Source: Desulfuromonadaceae bacterium (GTDB taxonomy: Bacteria > Desulfobacterota > Desulfuromonadia > Geobacterales > Pseudopelobacteraceae). From it: 64,000 nucleotides of DNA. The notes under the pieces were generated by a model, which searched no databases, was not told the DNA's origin, and was given only the letters and a program-made list of their open reading frames with translations. The position numbers and the translations under genes are program-made. The stretch spans positions 50,448 to 114,447 of the forward strand of contig JAQTZV010000018.1 in the NCBI GenBank assembly GCA_028687585.1. The letters run 5' to 3'. Below, piece by piece: positions 35,021 to 44,066 of the stretch; the stretch's first letter is position 1, and the number at the start of each line of letters is the position of its first letter.

Positions 35021-35944
35021 TTGAAGAAAAAACAGCCGTCGCCGATGAAAATCGCCGAATTGTGCCTTGACTCGGGGTTAAGCAAACCCACCATCCTTAA
35101 TTACCTCAAGATGGGACTGCTGCCTCCGGCAGTGCAAGTTGCCTCCAATCTGCATCTCTACGATGCTACCCACCTGGAAAGACTCAGGGAGATTCGCCGT
35201 TTGCAGGAAGAGAAGGGCCTCTCCCTTCCCCAAATCAAGGAAGCCCTGGAGACCGGCCGTATCCCGGAGAAACCGAGATTCCTCAATTCCAAGCTCCCGA
35301 CACCCGAAAGCCCATCTCAGGAGGTTGATCCAGAGACCCAGAGACGGCTGCAAATTCTGGATATCGGTATCAGGCTGTTCTCAAAGCACGGCTATGGGAG
35401 CGTGAAAATCGGGGACATCACCGATGCAGCGGGTATTGCCAAAGGAACCTTCTACCTTTACTTTCTCAACAAAAAAAATCTCCTTAACCAGTGTTTCTCG
35501 CACATCAGGGAACTGCTCATCGCGGAGAACAGCAGCGAACCGGTGCTAAAGGAACCTGACATCGTCCTAAGGATGAGAAACCGCTGGCTCGATATCCGGA
35601 TAGCCTACCCGCATATAGAGCAATTCACACAATTGCTACAGGTGAGTTCAAACTCCGACGATGCCGAGATACGGGAGAAGGCGCTGGAGTGCTATAATGC
35701 GCTGGTCCAAGGCTTGATCAGCGACATAACGGAAACCAAGGAAAATGGATTGCTGTCTGCCGACCTGGACCCGAAGCTGGCCGCCTACGCAGTAACCGGA
35801 GTTTTTCATTCCATGTCCTTCTGGATGGACAAAGGAAGTATTTCCATGGAAGTCGCGGCCGTCGCTGTCGAGAAGTTCACCAGGGGGATTCTGTTCCCAC
35901 CGGCCAAGTCCCGAGTTCCTGAGCAAACGGTAATAAAGCGATGA
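35021..35944 (+). CDS. MerR-TetR fusion transcriptional regulator
   Basis: The 307-residue protein joins two DNA-binding domains. Residues about 9-78 (MKIAELCLDSGLSKPTILNYLKMGLLPP...YDATHLERLREIRRLQEEKGLSLPQIKEAL) form a MerR-type winged helix; residues about 105-155 (RRLQILDIGIRLFSKHGYGSVKIGDITDAAGIAKGTFYLYF) are a TetR helix-turn-helix, followed by a TetR ligand domain close to that of 15760-16392. I start at the TTG at 35021, eight bases after GGGGAGG, mirroring the other tetR. A linker of about 25 residues joins the domains. It is divergent from the MFS operon and probably controls it and the other operator-bearing operons. The double-domain layout is unusual. Confidence 0.88.
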   Translation: MKKKQPSPMKIAELCLDSGLSKPTILNYLKMGLLPPAVQVASNLHLYDATHLERLREIRRLQEEKGLSLPQIKEALETGRIPEKPRFLNSKLPTPESPSQEVDPETQRRLQILDIGIRLFSKHGYGSVKIGDITDAAGIAKGTFYLYFLNKKNLLNQCFSHIRELLIAENSSEPVLKEPDIVLRMRNRWLDIRIAYPHIEQFTQLLQVSSNSDDAEIREKALECYNALVQGLISDITETKENGLLSADLDPKLAAYAVTGVFHSMSFWMDKGSISMEVAAVAVEKFTRGILFPPAKSRVPEQTVIKR

Positions 35945-36153
35945 GGGCGGCACGGAACCGCGGAACTACAGAGGGTTAAGCCCGCTCAGTAGAGAACCGG
36001 GGGTAACCTACTACAGGAAAAACCGGCGAGGTGATAAAGTGGCAAGCACAGCGCGGCCCGGAGACGACAGTCCCCACGGCCGCAGCTTGTCTCACCTACA
36101 CTACCGTCGCCTGCTGCGGAACCGTCCCGCCGCGCGCTGCGGCGGTTGCCTGG

Positions 36154-36540
36154 CTACCAGAGAAGGGTGTCCGAAAGCCGCCGTCGATTGGCTCCCAAGA
36201 GGAAAAGCCAGCTATCATCAAGCAGGGTCCGCGCATCGTCCCCGGACGTTTCCTCCAGCCGGCTTTGCAACTCGATCAGCGCTTCCCTCAAACCGTCGAG
36301 GGTTTCCTCCAGCGCGCTGACATGCAGATATCCTCGTTGTGCCTCGGCACGGGCCAGCGACGCCGAAAGTCTCGACTCAAGCGTCTCGGGGACCAACTCC
36401 GCCCCCCGGCGCAAAAGTCCCATCAACTGCTCAATCTCAGAGGCCCGCATACTTGCAGCCTCGTCCAAGTCGCGCCGCACGCGGACGCCAGTCAGGCAGT
36501 AAGGCCCAGGCCAGATCCTCCAGGAATCTGATCTGGTATG
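36154..36540 (-). pseudogene. Fused remnant of a second APH-like kinase / small helical protein pair
   Basis: The C-terminal part (RRDLDEAASMRASEIEQLMGLLRRGAEL...NRRRL) is clearly homologous to the 149-residue protein at 21284-21733 but lacks its first 40 or so residues. Directly upstream, in another frame, FLEDLAWALLPDWRPRAA matches the kinase (PLEDLAWALMRDWRPSAA). A deletion has thus joined the middle of a kinase gene to the middle of its neighbour. The ORF-track N-terminus (MMPGKCGYF...) is not real coding. Region 35945-36153 shows no gene. Confidence 0.75.
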
Positions 36541-36544
36541 CCAG

Positions 36545-36889
36545 ATGATGAAACGATGGCTCTCATTCCAGACGAAGTACCCGCATTTCCCCGGCATCAT
36601 CGGGCTCCTTCAGACCTACCAGCAATCCGAGGATCCCATGATCCGAAAAAGAGCTGTGAATGCCCACACCGAAATCATCAAGCCAGTCAGAGAGGACATA
36701 AAAAAGGCCCCAGATGAAGGCGTCATTGCGCCGTTGGACCCGGAGTTGGTCGCCCACGCGGTTCTTGGCATCATGCAGAATACCGCCCTGAGGCTGAATT
36801 AGGACAGTACCTATACGTTAGAACAGGCCACTGATGTCTTGAAAGAGCTCATAAGACGAGTGCTCCAGCCGCTAGTCAGAAAGTCTTGA
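36545..36889 (+). pseudogene. TetR C-terminal remnant with an internal amber codon
   Basis: KRWLSFQTKYPHFPGIIGLLQTYQQSEDPMIRKRAVNAH matches the ligand-binding domain of the neighbouring TetR proteins, but the DNA-binding domain is missing. After ALRLN an in-frame TAG interrupts; reading on gives DSTYTLEQATDVLKELIRRVLQPLVRKS before the true stop. The next remnant has Gln at that place (RLNQD), so TAG probably arose from CAG. Confidence 0.75.
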
Positions 36890-36980
36890 AACACGGGCAG
36901 ACCCAGAGGTCTCCCTTCAACTCACGCTGGGAAACGCGCTTGAGGATACCACCTGTACGTCGCTGAAGGCGAGCAGGGTC

Positions 36981-37261
36981 ATTGAGGAGGGCACCGACGT
37001 CATCCGGAAAAAGTCGATTGAATCGTATAATGCGGTTATAATGCCGACAATGGATGATCAACGGGAAGCACAGAAAGAAGTATCGCGTTGGCAATGGAAC
37101 CGGAAATTGTCGCTTATGCCATAATTGGCATTATGGAAAACATCACTTTTCGTTTAAACCAGGATAATAAGTATTCGATTGAAATGGGTGCGAAGGCTAT
37201 CGAAGATTTATTTCGACTTATTCTTATGCCACAACCATACGTTGCAAGTGATGGCCTATAA
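36981..37261 (+). pseudogene. Second TetR C-terminal remnant, frameshifted
   Basis: EEGTDVIRKKSIESYNAVIMPTMDDQREAQKE continues in another frame as ALAMEPEIVAYAIIGIMENITFRLNQDNKYSIEMGAKAIEDLFRLILMPQP and a stop. Both pieces match the TetR ligand domains nearby. The DNA-binding domain is absent and 37262-37383 shows no gene. Together with the previous remnant this is a string of decayed regulator copies. Confidence 0.7.
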
Positions 37262-37383
37262 GTACAGCAACCCACAACGGAGAAAGTTGAGTTACAACTA
37301 ATTTTACACCATAATCTGTTCCTCCCATTATCCGATTTGGGGAGCCAACAAAAATAGCGTTTTTATTTGGCATTGGTTCCCGA

Positions 37384-39222
37384 TCAGCTAAGCCCCTTCC
37401 TGATCTGATACAGCTCCTCAATATTCAAGCCGTTTTTCTCGTAATACTCGCGCTCAAGCTCTTCAACGTAGAAACGGTCCAGCCCCGAATTTTCGAGAAA
37501 ATCCTCCCGCAGGCCGATGTTGCGTTCAGCGATTATCTGCGGCAACAGAGTTTGCAGGTACATGGCTTCTTTCTTGATGGTGACTATCGCCTCGTTAAAG
37601 AGATGATCGGGGATATCAGTGCTGACCAGTTTTTTTGTTTTCAGCTCTTCGGTTACTTCTCTGCGCAAGGCCTCCTGGTCGGCCTTTGTGGTGAACTTTG
37701 AGTAAAAATTCCGAATGCGATCACGAACATGTTCTAACAGCACAATCGCTATGCGCTCCTCCTGATCAATCTCAGTCAACTTTAGATACAGCTCTTCGAT
37801 CGACGAACGCCGTGCCTCAATCGAGGTCAGACCTTCCATCAGGTTTTTTACCTTGCGCCGGCCGAAAGCTCCAAGGTAGGCATCGGTAAAAAGTTCCCGA
37901 ATAAACAGCTCATGAAAACTGTCCGCATGCAGATTGTCAAACGCAGCCTTATGCTCCAGCAGACCACGAAGCATCTCTTCGTTAATCTTGACATTTTCCA
38001 TAAATGCCAGCTGGTTGATCAAATTTGAAACGGAATCATAGCGATCAAGGTACGTAATAACATACGAAAAGCCATCCAATAAGGAGGCATCAGCACCGTC
38101 ACGGATTTTTTCATCACACTCCTTGCTGGCGTCCAGCATCAACTGGTCAAAACTGTGATCACGGTTTTCCATCGCTTTTTTCTTGGCCTGAATCAGCTTA
38201 AGCATATCAGCCCGGTCGATACGGCTTTCAATATCAATTTCCCGAAAAAATATGCCCTCAAGCACCTCACGTGTTGCGGCAACGTAATCCCGTTCCTGAA
38301 AGTTTTTGAGCTGTCGCCCTTTTTTCAACATTTCATCAAGAGTATAAAACAGTGCTCCCGGGATTTTATTACGTACCGACAACGTTTTCAGGCGGGTAAG
38401 GCGCGCATTGTCAAGATTACTAATCTCGCCCCTGGCATTACACGCCAGCAGGATATTCCGGTATTCATCAACGATGCGCTTGTTGGTAGGACTGCGATAC
38501 ATGGTATCTATTCTGATGCGTTCCTGCTGATAACGATCGATTTTATAGGTGGCAGCGAGAGTAACAAGCCGTGAGAAATCCTCATCAGATATTTTTTTGT
38601 TCTTGAAATAGAAGCTGCGAAAGAGATCACGATATTCGCGATGGTGGCGATTGATTAATTTAACCACGAACAGTTGGGAAGAGTCATCATTCAACAGCGG
38701 GAACAGTTCGGAAACGAGAATATCATCCCGCTCCTCTCCAATGGCCTCGGAGCGCTTGATGCTCTTACCGAGCCGCTTGACCAGCTCTTCCTGCTGACTT
38801 TTTAATTTTCGTGACAGCAGGCTGGAGTGAACGAAGAAAAAATAATTGCATACCGCATTCCCTTCAAAAAAGATGTTGTCGTATGTATCAGTCACAGAAG
38901 TGCGATCGCTGAAGCGGACGGCGCCGTCATCCTCGGAGCGGGCTCCATACATAACCAGTCGATTGATGATTTCCGGTTTGGACATATCTGCGGACGGCTG
39001 GTCTACCCCGAACATATATTCGCAAAAATTACCGCCGTTTCCCTGGCAACTGATTCCCTCGGGTGAAATAATCATTTCATTGCCGGGAGAAAAAATACGC
39101 AGCTGATCCTCCTCCTGTACGATATTGAAAAAGTAGCGCTGATATGCATCGTTGCCGGCTACCATGACAAAATACTCAGTCTGCTCCCGCATAATGCCGT
39201 GCAACCGGATGTCTTTGTGCAT
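37384..39222 (-). CDS. Long helical protein of unknown function (possibly TIGR04442 family)
   Basis: The protein starts MHKDIRLHGIMREQTEYFVMVAGNDAYQRYFFNIV at an ATG nine bases after GAGGAG; the ORF-track start 34 codons earlier is not supported. It is 612 residues long with no signal peptide or membrane helix. An N-terminal beta-rich part (1-150) is followed by a mostly helical, charged body with coiled-coil-like stretches (LLSRKLKSQQEELVKRLGKSIKRSEAIGEERDD). I recall a Geobacter-type family, TIGR04442, of this kind but cannot confirm it. It lies 28 bases before the MBL-fold gene's end and is probably cotranscribed after it. Confidence 0.8.
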   Translation of the reverse strand: MHKDIRLHGIMREQTEYFVMVAGNDAYQRYFFNIVQEEDQLRIFSPGNEMIISPEGISCQGNGGNFCEYMFGVDQPSADMSKPEIINRLVMYGARSEDDGAVRFSDRTSVTDTYDNIFFEGNAVCNYFFFVHSSLLSRKLKSQQEELVKRLGKSIKRSEAIGEERDDILVSELFPLLNDDSSQLFVVKLINRHHREYRDLFRSFYFKNKKISDEDFSRLVTLAATYKIDRYQQERIRIDTMYRSPTNKRIVDEYRNILLACNARGEISNLDNARLTRLKTLSVRNKIPGALFYTLDEMLKKGRQLKNFQERDYVAATREVLEGIFFREIDIESRIDRADMLKLIQAKKKAMENRDHSFDQLMLDASKECDEKIRDGADASLLDGFSYVITYLDRYDSVSNLINQLAFMENVKINEEMLRGLLEHKAAFDNLHADSFHELFIRELFTDAYLGAFGRRKVKNLMEGLTSIEARRSSIEELYLKLTEIDQEERIAIVLLEHVRDRIRNFYSKFTTKADQEALRREVTEELKTKKLVSTDIPDHLFNEAIVTIKKEAMYLQTLLPQIIAERNIGLREDFLENSGLDRFYVEELEREYYEKNGLNIEELYQIRKGLS

Positions 39223-39250
39223 CTGACTATTCTCCTCACGTTGTGCGTTA

Positions 39251-40006
39251 TTACAGGTCAAACTCCATGCCATCATACGCCAATTCAAAGCCGGGCGGGA
39301 GCTTGTCTTCTTCAGAATAGGCAATCTGATGGGTAAGATGTGTCAGGATTGTGCGGAGTGCGCGTATCTGGCGAGCGGCAGCGATTGCTCCGTAAATATT
39401 AAAATGACACGGATGCTCGATCCAGCGCAGGCCGTCTATGACGAGCAATTCAACCCCCTGCAGCAATGCAAGTGATGGTTCCGGAATGGCGCTGCAATCG
39501 GTCAGGTAGGCGAAATTGCCTATCCGGTAACCGAGCGCGGAGGTTTTGCCATGCAGCAGCGGTATCGGAATGATGGTCTGCCCGAACAGCTCAAAGGCCG
39601 CGCAAATCTCATGCGCAGCCAATAGCGGCGGGTAACCGGAACCATCATGTTCGTTAAATATGTAACTGAAACCACTCTGCAAGGTTTCAAGTGTTGTTTT
39701 CGAGGCGAAGCAGGGGATAATTTCTCTGTGGAGAAAATGAAACCCGCGCAGGTCGTCAATGCCGTTGACATGGTCAGCGTGGGAGTGGGTGAAAAGGACG
39801 GTATCGATGCGTTTGATATGATGCCGCAACGCCTGTTCCCGCAAGTCGGTGGAGGTGTCGATCAGCACGGTACGATCGTTGTAGCTGATCAGAAGCGATG
39901 CGCGGGTACGCTTGTCCCGGGGGTCATCCGAAGTACAGACCGGGCAGTCGCAGCCAACCATCGGCACCCCGGTAGAGGTGCCGCACCCCATAATAGTGAT
40001 CTTCAT
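39251..40006 (-). CDS. MBL-fold metal-dependent hydrolase (PhnP-like)
   Basis: The protein of about 251 residues shows the metallo-beta-lactamase motif THSHADHVNGIDD and downstream metal ligands (LTDCSAIPE, HPCHFNIYGAI, THLTHQ). The N-terminus KITIMGCGTSTGVPMVGCDCPVCTSDDPRDKRTRASLLI, with a CDCPVC cluster, is typical of the PhnP/YcbX-like phosphodiesterase group. Start taken at the ATG at 40006; the ORF track uses a TTG three codons upstream and both are possible. It lies between the NRAMP gene (101 bases) and the helical protein. A cyclic phosphate phosphodiesterase activity is likely by family. Confidence 0.85.
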   Translation of the reverse strand: MKITIMGCGTSTGVPMVGCDCPVCTSDDPRDKRTRASLLISYNDRTVLIDTSTDLREQALRHHIKRIDTVLFTHSHADHVNGIDDLRGFHFLHREIIPCFASKTTLETLQSGFSYIFNEHDGSGYPPLLAAHEICAAFELFGQTIIPIPLLHGKTSALGYRIGNFAYLTDCSAIPEPSLALLQGVELLVIDGLRWIEHPCHFNIYGAIAAARQIRALRTILTHLTHQIAYSEEDKLPPGFELAYDGMEFDL

Positions 40007-40107
40007 GCTCGTCAACTTTCACGTGTAATGTGCTCAAAAATAGCAGAATAGGGTCACGCAGGCAAGGTGGTTTTCGGGGCGGTGAACACGCCGGGAATTG
40101 GTTCGTT

Positions 40108-41364
40108 TTACCGGGCCATATCAACTAATAAGGCGATATTCAGCCCGATAACGACCAACCCGACGATCCAGAGAACGGTAGCGCCATACGGCTTGTTGGC
40201 ATAAGCACCCATGACTTTTTTCGAAGATGTCAGCATGATCAGCGGAATAATAGTGAAGGGGAGCTGCAGCGAAAGCGCAATCTGGCTCCAGAGGATTCCC
40301 TTGAAGGGATTGGAAAGCAGCATGATCGCCGCTAACGCACCGACCAAGGTGATGGTCAGACCAATACGGGAGTGCGGATCATGTATGTCGAACGGCTCGA
40401 TGAATATTCCGGCAAAAACGCTGCCGCCTGCCATAGCTGCCGTTACTGACGAGGAGAGACCGGCAAAGAGCAGCCCCAGAGCAAATACCACGGCCGAAGC
40501 CCGCCCGAAAATCGGCTCAAGGGTCAGGGTAACCTGCGGTAAATCGTTGACGGCAATGCCCTGTTTATAGAAGACCGCCGCCGCCATGATTATCATGGCG
40601 CTGTTGATGGCCCATCCGGCGCCCATTCCGGTCAGCGTGTCGAAAAATTCATATTTGAGCTGCTTTTTGATAACATCATCACCCTGCTCGTTCCACTGCC
40701 GGCTCTGGATAACCTCCGAGTGCAGAAAGATATTATGCGGCATGACGACAGCACCCAACACTCCCATGATAACCGGCAGCGCACCGGCAGGAAATGCCGG
40801 TGTTGCCCAGCCGACAAACGTCTGGGCCCACGAGACATCCGCCAGGCAGATCTCAAAGACAAATGCCAGGCCGATGAGCGAAACGAAGCCCATAATCCAT
40901 TTTTCAAGCCGTTGATAGTTTTTAGAGAAGAGCATCCACGCCGAAAAAAGTGCCGAGATAATTGCGCCGAAAATCAGCGGCAGACCGGTCAGCATGTTGA
41001 GGCCGATGGCGGCGCCCAACAGTTCAGCAAGGGCAGTAGCAATGCAGGCGATCATGGCACTGCCGAGCATGACGATGCGCAGCCAGGGTTTGAAGAATTT
41101 TGATGCCGCTTCAGAAAGGCATAGCCCGGTGACAATACCGAGGTGGGCTGCGTTGTGCTGCACAATGATCAGAATGATCGTGGAGAGAGTTACTACCCAG
41201 AGGAGCTTGTAGCCGAACTGCGAACCGGCAGCCACATTGGTGACCCAATTACCCGGATCAATGAAGCCTACCGTGACAAAAAAGCCGGGGCCGATATAAC
41301 GGAACAGTTCCAGCGATGCCAGGCGCGAAGCCTGCTTGCCGATGTGGGAGAGCCAGTTCATCAT
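40108..41364 (-). CDS. mntH: NRAMP family divalent metal transporter
   Basis: The protein has about 11 membrane helices. The two metal-site motifs are present: DPGN in helix 1 (VTVGFIDPGNWVTNVAAGS) and MPHN in helix 6 (GAVVMPHNIFLHSEVIQSR). These coordinate Mn(II)/Fe(II) in MntH/Nramp, driven by protons. The ORF-track start at 41541 overlaps the carbonic anhydrase gene and is not real; two adjacent ATGs at 41364 and 41361 start MMNWLSHIGKQAS, with only a weak ribosome site (AGGAA). Length about 418 residues. The metal preference cannot be read with certainty. Confidence 0.9.
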   Translation of the reverse strand: MMNWLSHIGKQASRLASLELFRYIGPGFFVTVGFIDPGNWVTNVAAGSQFGYKLLWVVTLSTIILIIVQHNAAHLGIVTGLCLSEAASKFFKPWLRIVMLGSAMIACIATALAELLGAAIGLNMLTGLPLIFGAIISALFSAWMLFSKNYQRLEKWIMGFVSLIGLAFVFEICLADVSWAQTFVGWATPAFPAGALPVIMGVLGAVVMPHNIFLHSEVIQSRQWNEQGDDVIKKQLKYEFFDTLTGMGAGWAINSAMIIMAAAVFYKQGIAVNDLPQVTLTLEPIFGRASAVVFALGLLFAGLSSSVTAAMAGGSVFAGIFIEPFDIHDPHSRIGLTITLVGALAAIMLLSNPFKGILWSQIALSLQLPFTIIPLIMLTSSKKVMGAYANKPYGATVLWIVGLVVIGLNIALLVDMAR

Positions 41365-41384
41365 TTGAGAGGGGTCGCTTCCTG

Positions 41385-41954
41385 TTACGGCAAGTCGGCA
41401 CCACGGGCAGCTGCAGCGCGTTCTTGCGCATCGTTGATGTACTGCAATGAATATTTTACATAATTCCCGGGGGATTTTTTCAACCAGGCAACTTCGTCCG
41501 CGGTCAGATCCCGCTTGTACCGGGCAGGCGCACCGACCCACAGGGTATGCGGCGGAATAATGGTACCCTCTGTGACGAGCGCACGCGCACCGATCAGTGC
41601 CCCTTCACCAATTACAGCACGATCCATGACCATCGCCTGCATGCCGATAAAGCAGCCATTATGCAGGGTACAGCCGTGCAGGGTGACGCTGTGGCCGATG
41701 GTAACATCATCACCGATAATCAGCGGCGCACCCGGGTCATCGGCATGTTTTCTGTGCGTGACATGCAGCATGGAGAGATCCTGCACGTTGCTGCGGGCTC
41801 CGATACGAATGTGGTTTACATCACCCCGAACTACGCAGTTATACCAAACGCTCGCTTGCGCCCCTATCTCGACATCGCCGATGATCACGGCAGTTTCAGC
41901 AATAAAGGCGCTCTCATCGATCTTCGGATGGAAATTCTGAAATGATCTGATCAT
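41385..41954 (-). CDS. Gamma-carbonic anhydrase-like, left-handed beta-helix protein
   Basis: The 189-residue protein is a hexapeptide-repeat protein of the gamma-CA/YrdA group. The three zinc ligands are suggested by HVTHRKHAD and GHSVTLHGC, and repeats run through AVIIGDVEIGAQASVWYNCVVRGDVNHIRIGARSNVQDLSMLH. It starts at the ATG at 41954 (MIRSFQNFHPKIDES) after a GGGTGAG site. The stop lies 20 bases before the NRAMP start. It may bind carbonic acid or act on acyl-type ligands; many YrdA proteins have no proven activity. Confidence 0.9.
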   Translation of the reverse strand: MIRSFQNFHPKIDESAFIAETAVIIGDVEIGAQASVWYNCVVRGDVNHIRIGARSNVQDLSMLHVTHRKHADDPGAPLIIGDDVTIGHSVTLHGCTLHNGCFIGMQAMVMDRAVIGEGALIGARALVTEGTIIPPHTLWVGAPARYKRDLTADEVAWLKKSPGNYVKYSLQYINDAQERAAAARGADLP

Positions 41955-41961
41955 AGCACTC

Positions 41962-43011
41962 TCACCCTTCTGCCCGTTTCTCACGCTCTGCAAACGTTAA
42001 GTCGGCATCGGTCATCATATTTACCAGCTGCTCAAAACTGGTCCTGAGCTTCCAGCCCAGCTGCTTCCGTGCCTTGGTTGGATCGCCGAGCAACAGGTCA
42101 ACTTCAGCCGGGCGGAAATATTTTGGATCAATCCGGATAACGGTCCGGCCGCTTGTCGTATCGATCCCTGTTTCATTAACACCGCTTCCCTGCCACTCCA
42201 GCGACATACCGAGGCGTGAAAACACCATTTCGGCAAAAGTACGGACCATATAGGTCTCGCCGGTAGCGATCACGTAATCTTCCGGCTGGTCCTGCTGCAG
42301 CATCAGCCACATCGCTTCGACGTAATCACCGGCGAACCCCCAGTCACGCTTGGCATCGATATTGCCCAGATAGAGACATTCCTGCAGTCCGAGCTTGATG
42401 CGGGCGGCGGCGCGGGTGATCTTGCGGGTAACGAAGGTCTCGCCGCGACGAGGGGATTCGTGGTTGAAAAGAATGCCGTTAGAGGCATGCATGCCGTAGC
42501 TTTCACGGTAATTCTGCGTAATATAGAACGCGTATGCTTTGGCACAGGCGTATGGCGAGCGGGGATAGAAAGGGGTGGTTTCCTTCTGGGGGGTCTCGAC
42601 GACCTTGCCGTACAGTTCGGACGATGATGCCTGGTAGAATTTGGTATTCAGTCCGGTTTCACGGATACCTTCCAGAATACGCACCGCACCAAGGCCGTCA
42701 ATTTCAGCAGTATATTCCGGGACGTCAAAGGAGACGCGGACGTGGCTCTGGGCTCCAAGATTATAGATCTCTTCAGGCTGAATGGCCCGGAGCATCGAGT
42801 TGATAGAGCTGGCATCGTTCAGGTCACCGTAGTGCAGGAACATGCGCACATTTTTTTCATGCGGATCGCGGTACAAATGATCAATACGGCCGGTGTTGAA
42901 GGACGAAGAGCGACGAATCATGCCGTGGACTTCGTACCCTTTTGAGAGAAGGAGTTCCGCAAGATAGGAACCGTCCTGACCGGTGATGCCGGTGATAAGT
43001 GCTTTTTTCAT
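41962..43011 (-). CDS. gmd: GDP-mannose 4,6-dehydratase
   Basis: The 349-residue enzyme turns GDP-mannose into GDP-4-keto-6-deoxymannose for deoxysugars of lipopolysaccharide. The start [46 protein letters not shown] is diagnostic, as are [37 protein letters not shown] (Ser/Tyr/Lys triad) and [17 protein letters not shown]. The usual partner (GDP-fucose synthetase or Rmd) is not adjacent. It lies 54 bases after the phosphate transporter gene and 8 bases before the carbonic anhydrase start. Confidence 0.96.
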   Translation of the reverse strand: MKKALITGITGQDGSYLAELLLSKGYEVHGMIRRSSSFNTGRIDHLYRDPHEKNVRMFLHYGDLNDASSINSMLRAIQPEEIYNLGAQSHVRVSFDVPEYTAEIDGLGAVRILEGIRETGLNTKFYQASSSELYGKVVETPQKETTPFYPRSPYACAKAYAFYITQNYRESYGMHASNGILFNHESPRRGETFVTRKITRAAARIKLGLQECLYLGNIDAKRDWGFAGDYVEAMWLMLQQDQPEDYVIATGETYMVRTFAEMVFSRLGMSLEWQGSGVNETGIDTTSGRTVIRIDPKYFRPAEVDLLLGDPTKARKQLGWKLRTSFEQLVNMMTDADLTFAEREKRAEG

Positions 43012-43033
43012 CGGTGGGCTCTCCGAGGTAGCT

Positions 43034-43055
43034 CCCCTCCTTAATTAAGGAGGGG
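43034..43055. repeat. Perfect 22-bp palindrome between the PiT and gmd genes
   Basis: CCCCTCCTTAATTAAGGAGGGG is a perfect palindrome with no loop, located in the 53-base gap. The right arm on either strand reads like a ribosome site (AAGGAGG) and the left arm like its complement. It could be a protein-binding site or a hairpin that affects translation of gmd. Confidence 0.6.
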
Positions 43056-43064
43056 GTGGTTAAT

Positions 43065-44066
43065 TTATTTTCCCAATAGTGGGTTCATAACCTGATAAGT
43101 CATGTATGCCATCAGGCCGGAGGCCGGAATAGTCAACACCCATGCGGTCAAAATCCGTTTTGCGACATTCCAGTTGACCGCATTGAGCCTTTTGGAAAGG
43201 CCGACACCCAGAATTGTAGAGGTAATGACATGCGTGGTGCTGGTCGGCATACCGAAGGCCGAAGCCCCCAGGATAACTCCGGCCGAGGCGGTTTCCACGC
43301 AAAAACCATGCACCGGCTGCAGTTTGACAAAGTCGCGGCCAACCGTTTTGATAATCCGCCAGCCACCGGCCGCCGTGCCTAAAGCCATAGCCGTTGCGCA
43401 GGCAACCATGACTTCCCAGGGGACGTCAAAGGTTTTGATAGTACCATAGCTGACCAATGCCATGGTGATGACCCCCATCGACTTCTGGGCATCTGCGGTG
43501 CCGTGCGAGAAGGCCATCAAGGCGGCAGAGGCGACTTGAAGACGCCGGAAGTTCTTATTGAGAAGGCTGGGGGAGCTGTTACGAAAAATCCGGTACAGGA
43601 TTATCATGAAAACAAAACCGACGAAGGTGCCGAGGATTGGTGAAAAAACTAAACCCATGACAATTTTTTTGAGTCCGGCCCACTTCAATGCAGCGACGCC
43701 TGCATGGGCAATAACCGCCCCGCAGATACCGCCGATAATGGCATGAGAAGAAGAGGATGGCAGTCCGTAGTACCAGGTGATCAAATTCCAGACAATCGCT
43801 CCGATGATACCGGCCAGGACAACTGTCTGGGTCACATTGGAGCCGTCTACGATTCCTTTGCCGATGGTCGTGGCAACTTTGGTGGAGATCATGGCGCCGG
43901 CAAAATTCAGCACTGCCGCCATTATGATGGCCGACCTTACCGAGAGGGCGCGGGTTGAAATACAGGTGGCAATGGCATTGGCGGTGTCATGGAACCCGTT
44001 GATATAGTCAAAGACCAATGCTGCCAGGATCACCAGGCAGAGCATCAGGAAGGCCGGATCAAGCAT
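43065..44066 (-). CDS. PiT family low-affinity phosphate transporter
   Basis: The 333-residue membrane protein has the duplicated PiT signature: FDYINGFHDTANAIATCISTRALS near the N-terminus and ALMAFSHGTADAQKSMGVITMAL in the second half. These proteins import phosphate, often as metal phosphate, with protons or sodium. The gene overlaps the end of the PhoU-like gene by eight bases, so the two are coupled, as is usual for PiT/DUF47 pairs. Confidence 0.95.
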   Translation of the reverse strand: MLDPAFLMLCLVILAALVFDYINGFHDTANAIATCISTRALSVRSAIIMAAVLNFAGAMISTKVATTIGKGIVDGSNVTQTVVLAGIIGAIVWNLITWYYGLPSSSSHAIIGGICGAVIAHAGVAALKWAGLKKIVMGLVFSPILGTFVGFVFMIILYRIFRNSSPSLLNKNFRRLQVASAALMAFSHGTADAQKSMGVITMALVSYGTIKTFDVPWEVMVACATAMALGTAAGGWRIIKTVGRDFVKLQPVHGFCVETASAGVILGASAFGMPTSTTHVITSTILGVGLSKRLNAVNWNVAKRILTAWVLTIPASGLMAYMTYQVMNPLLGK

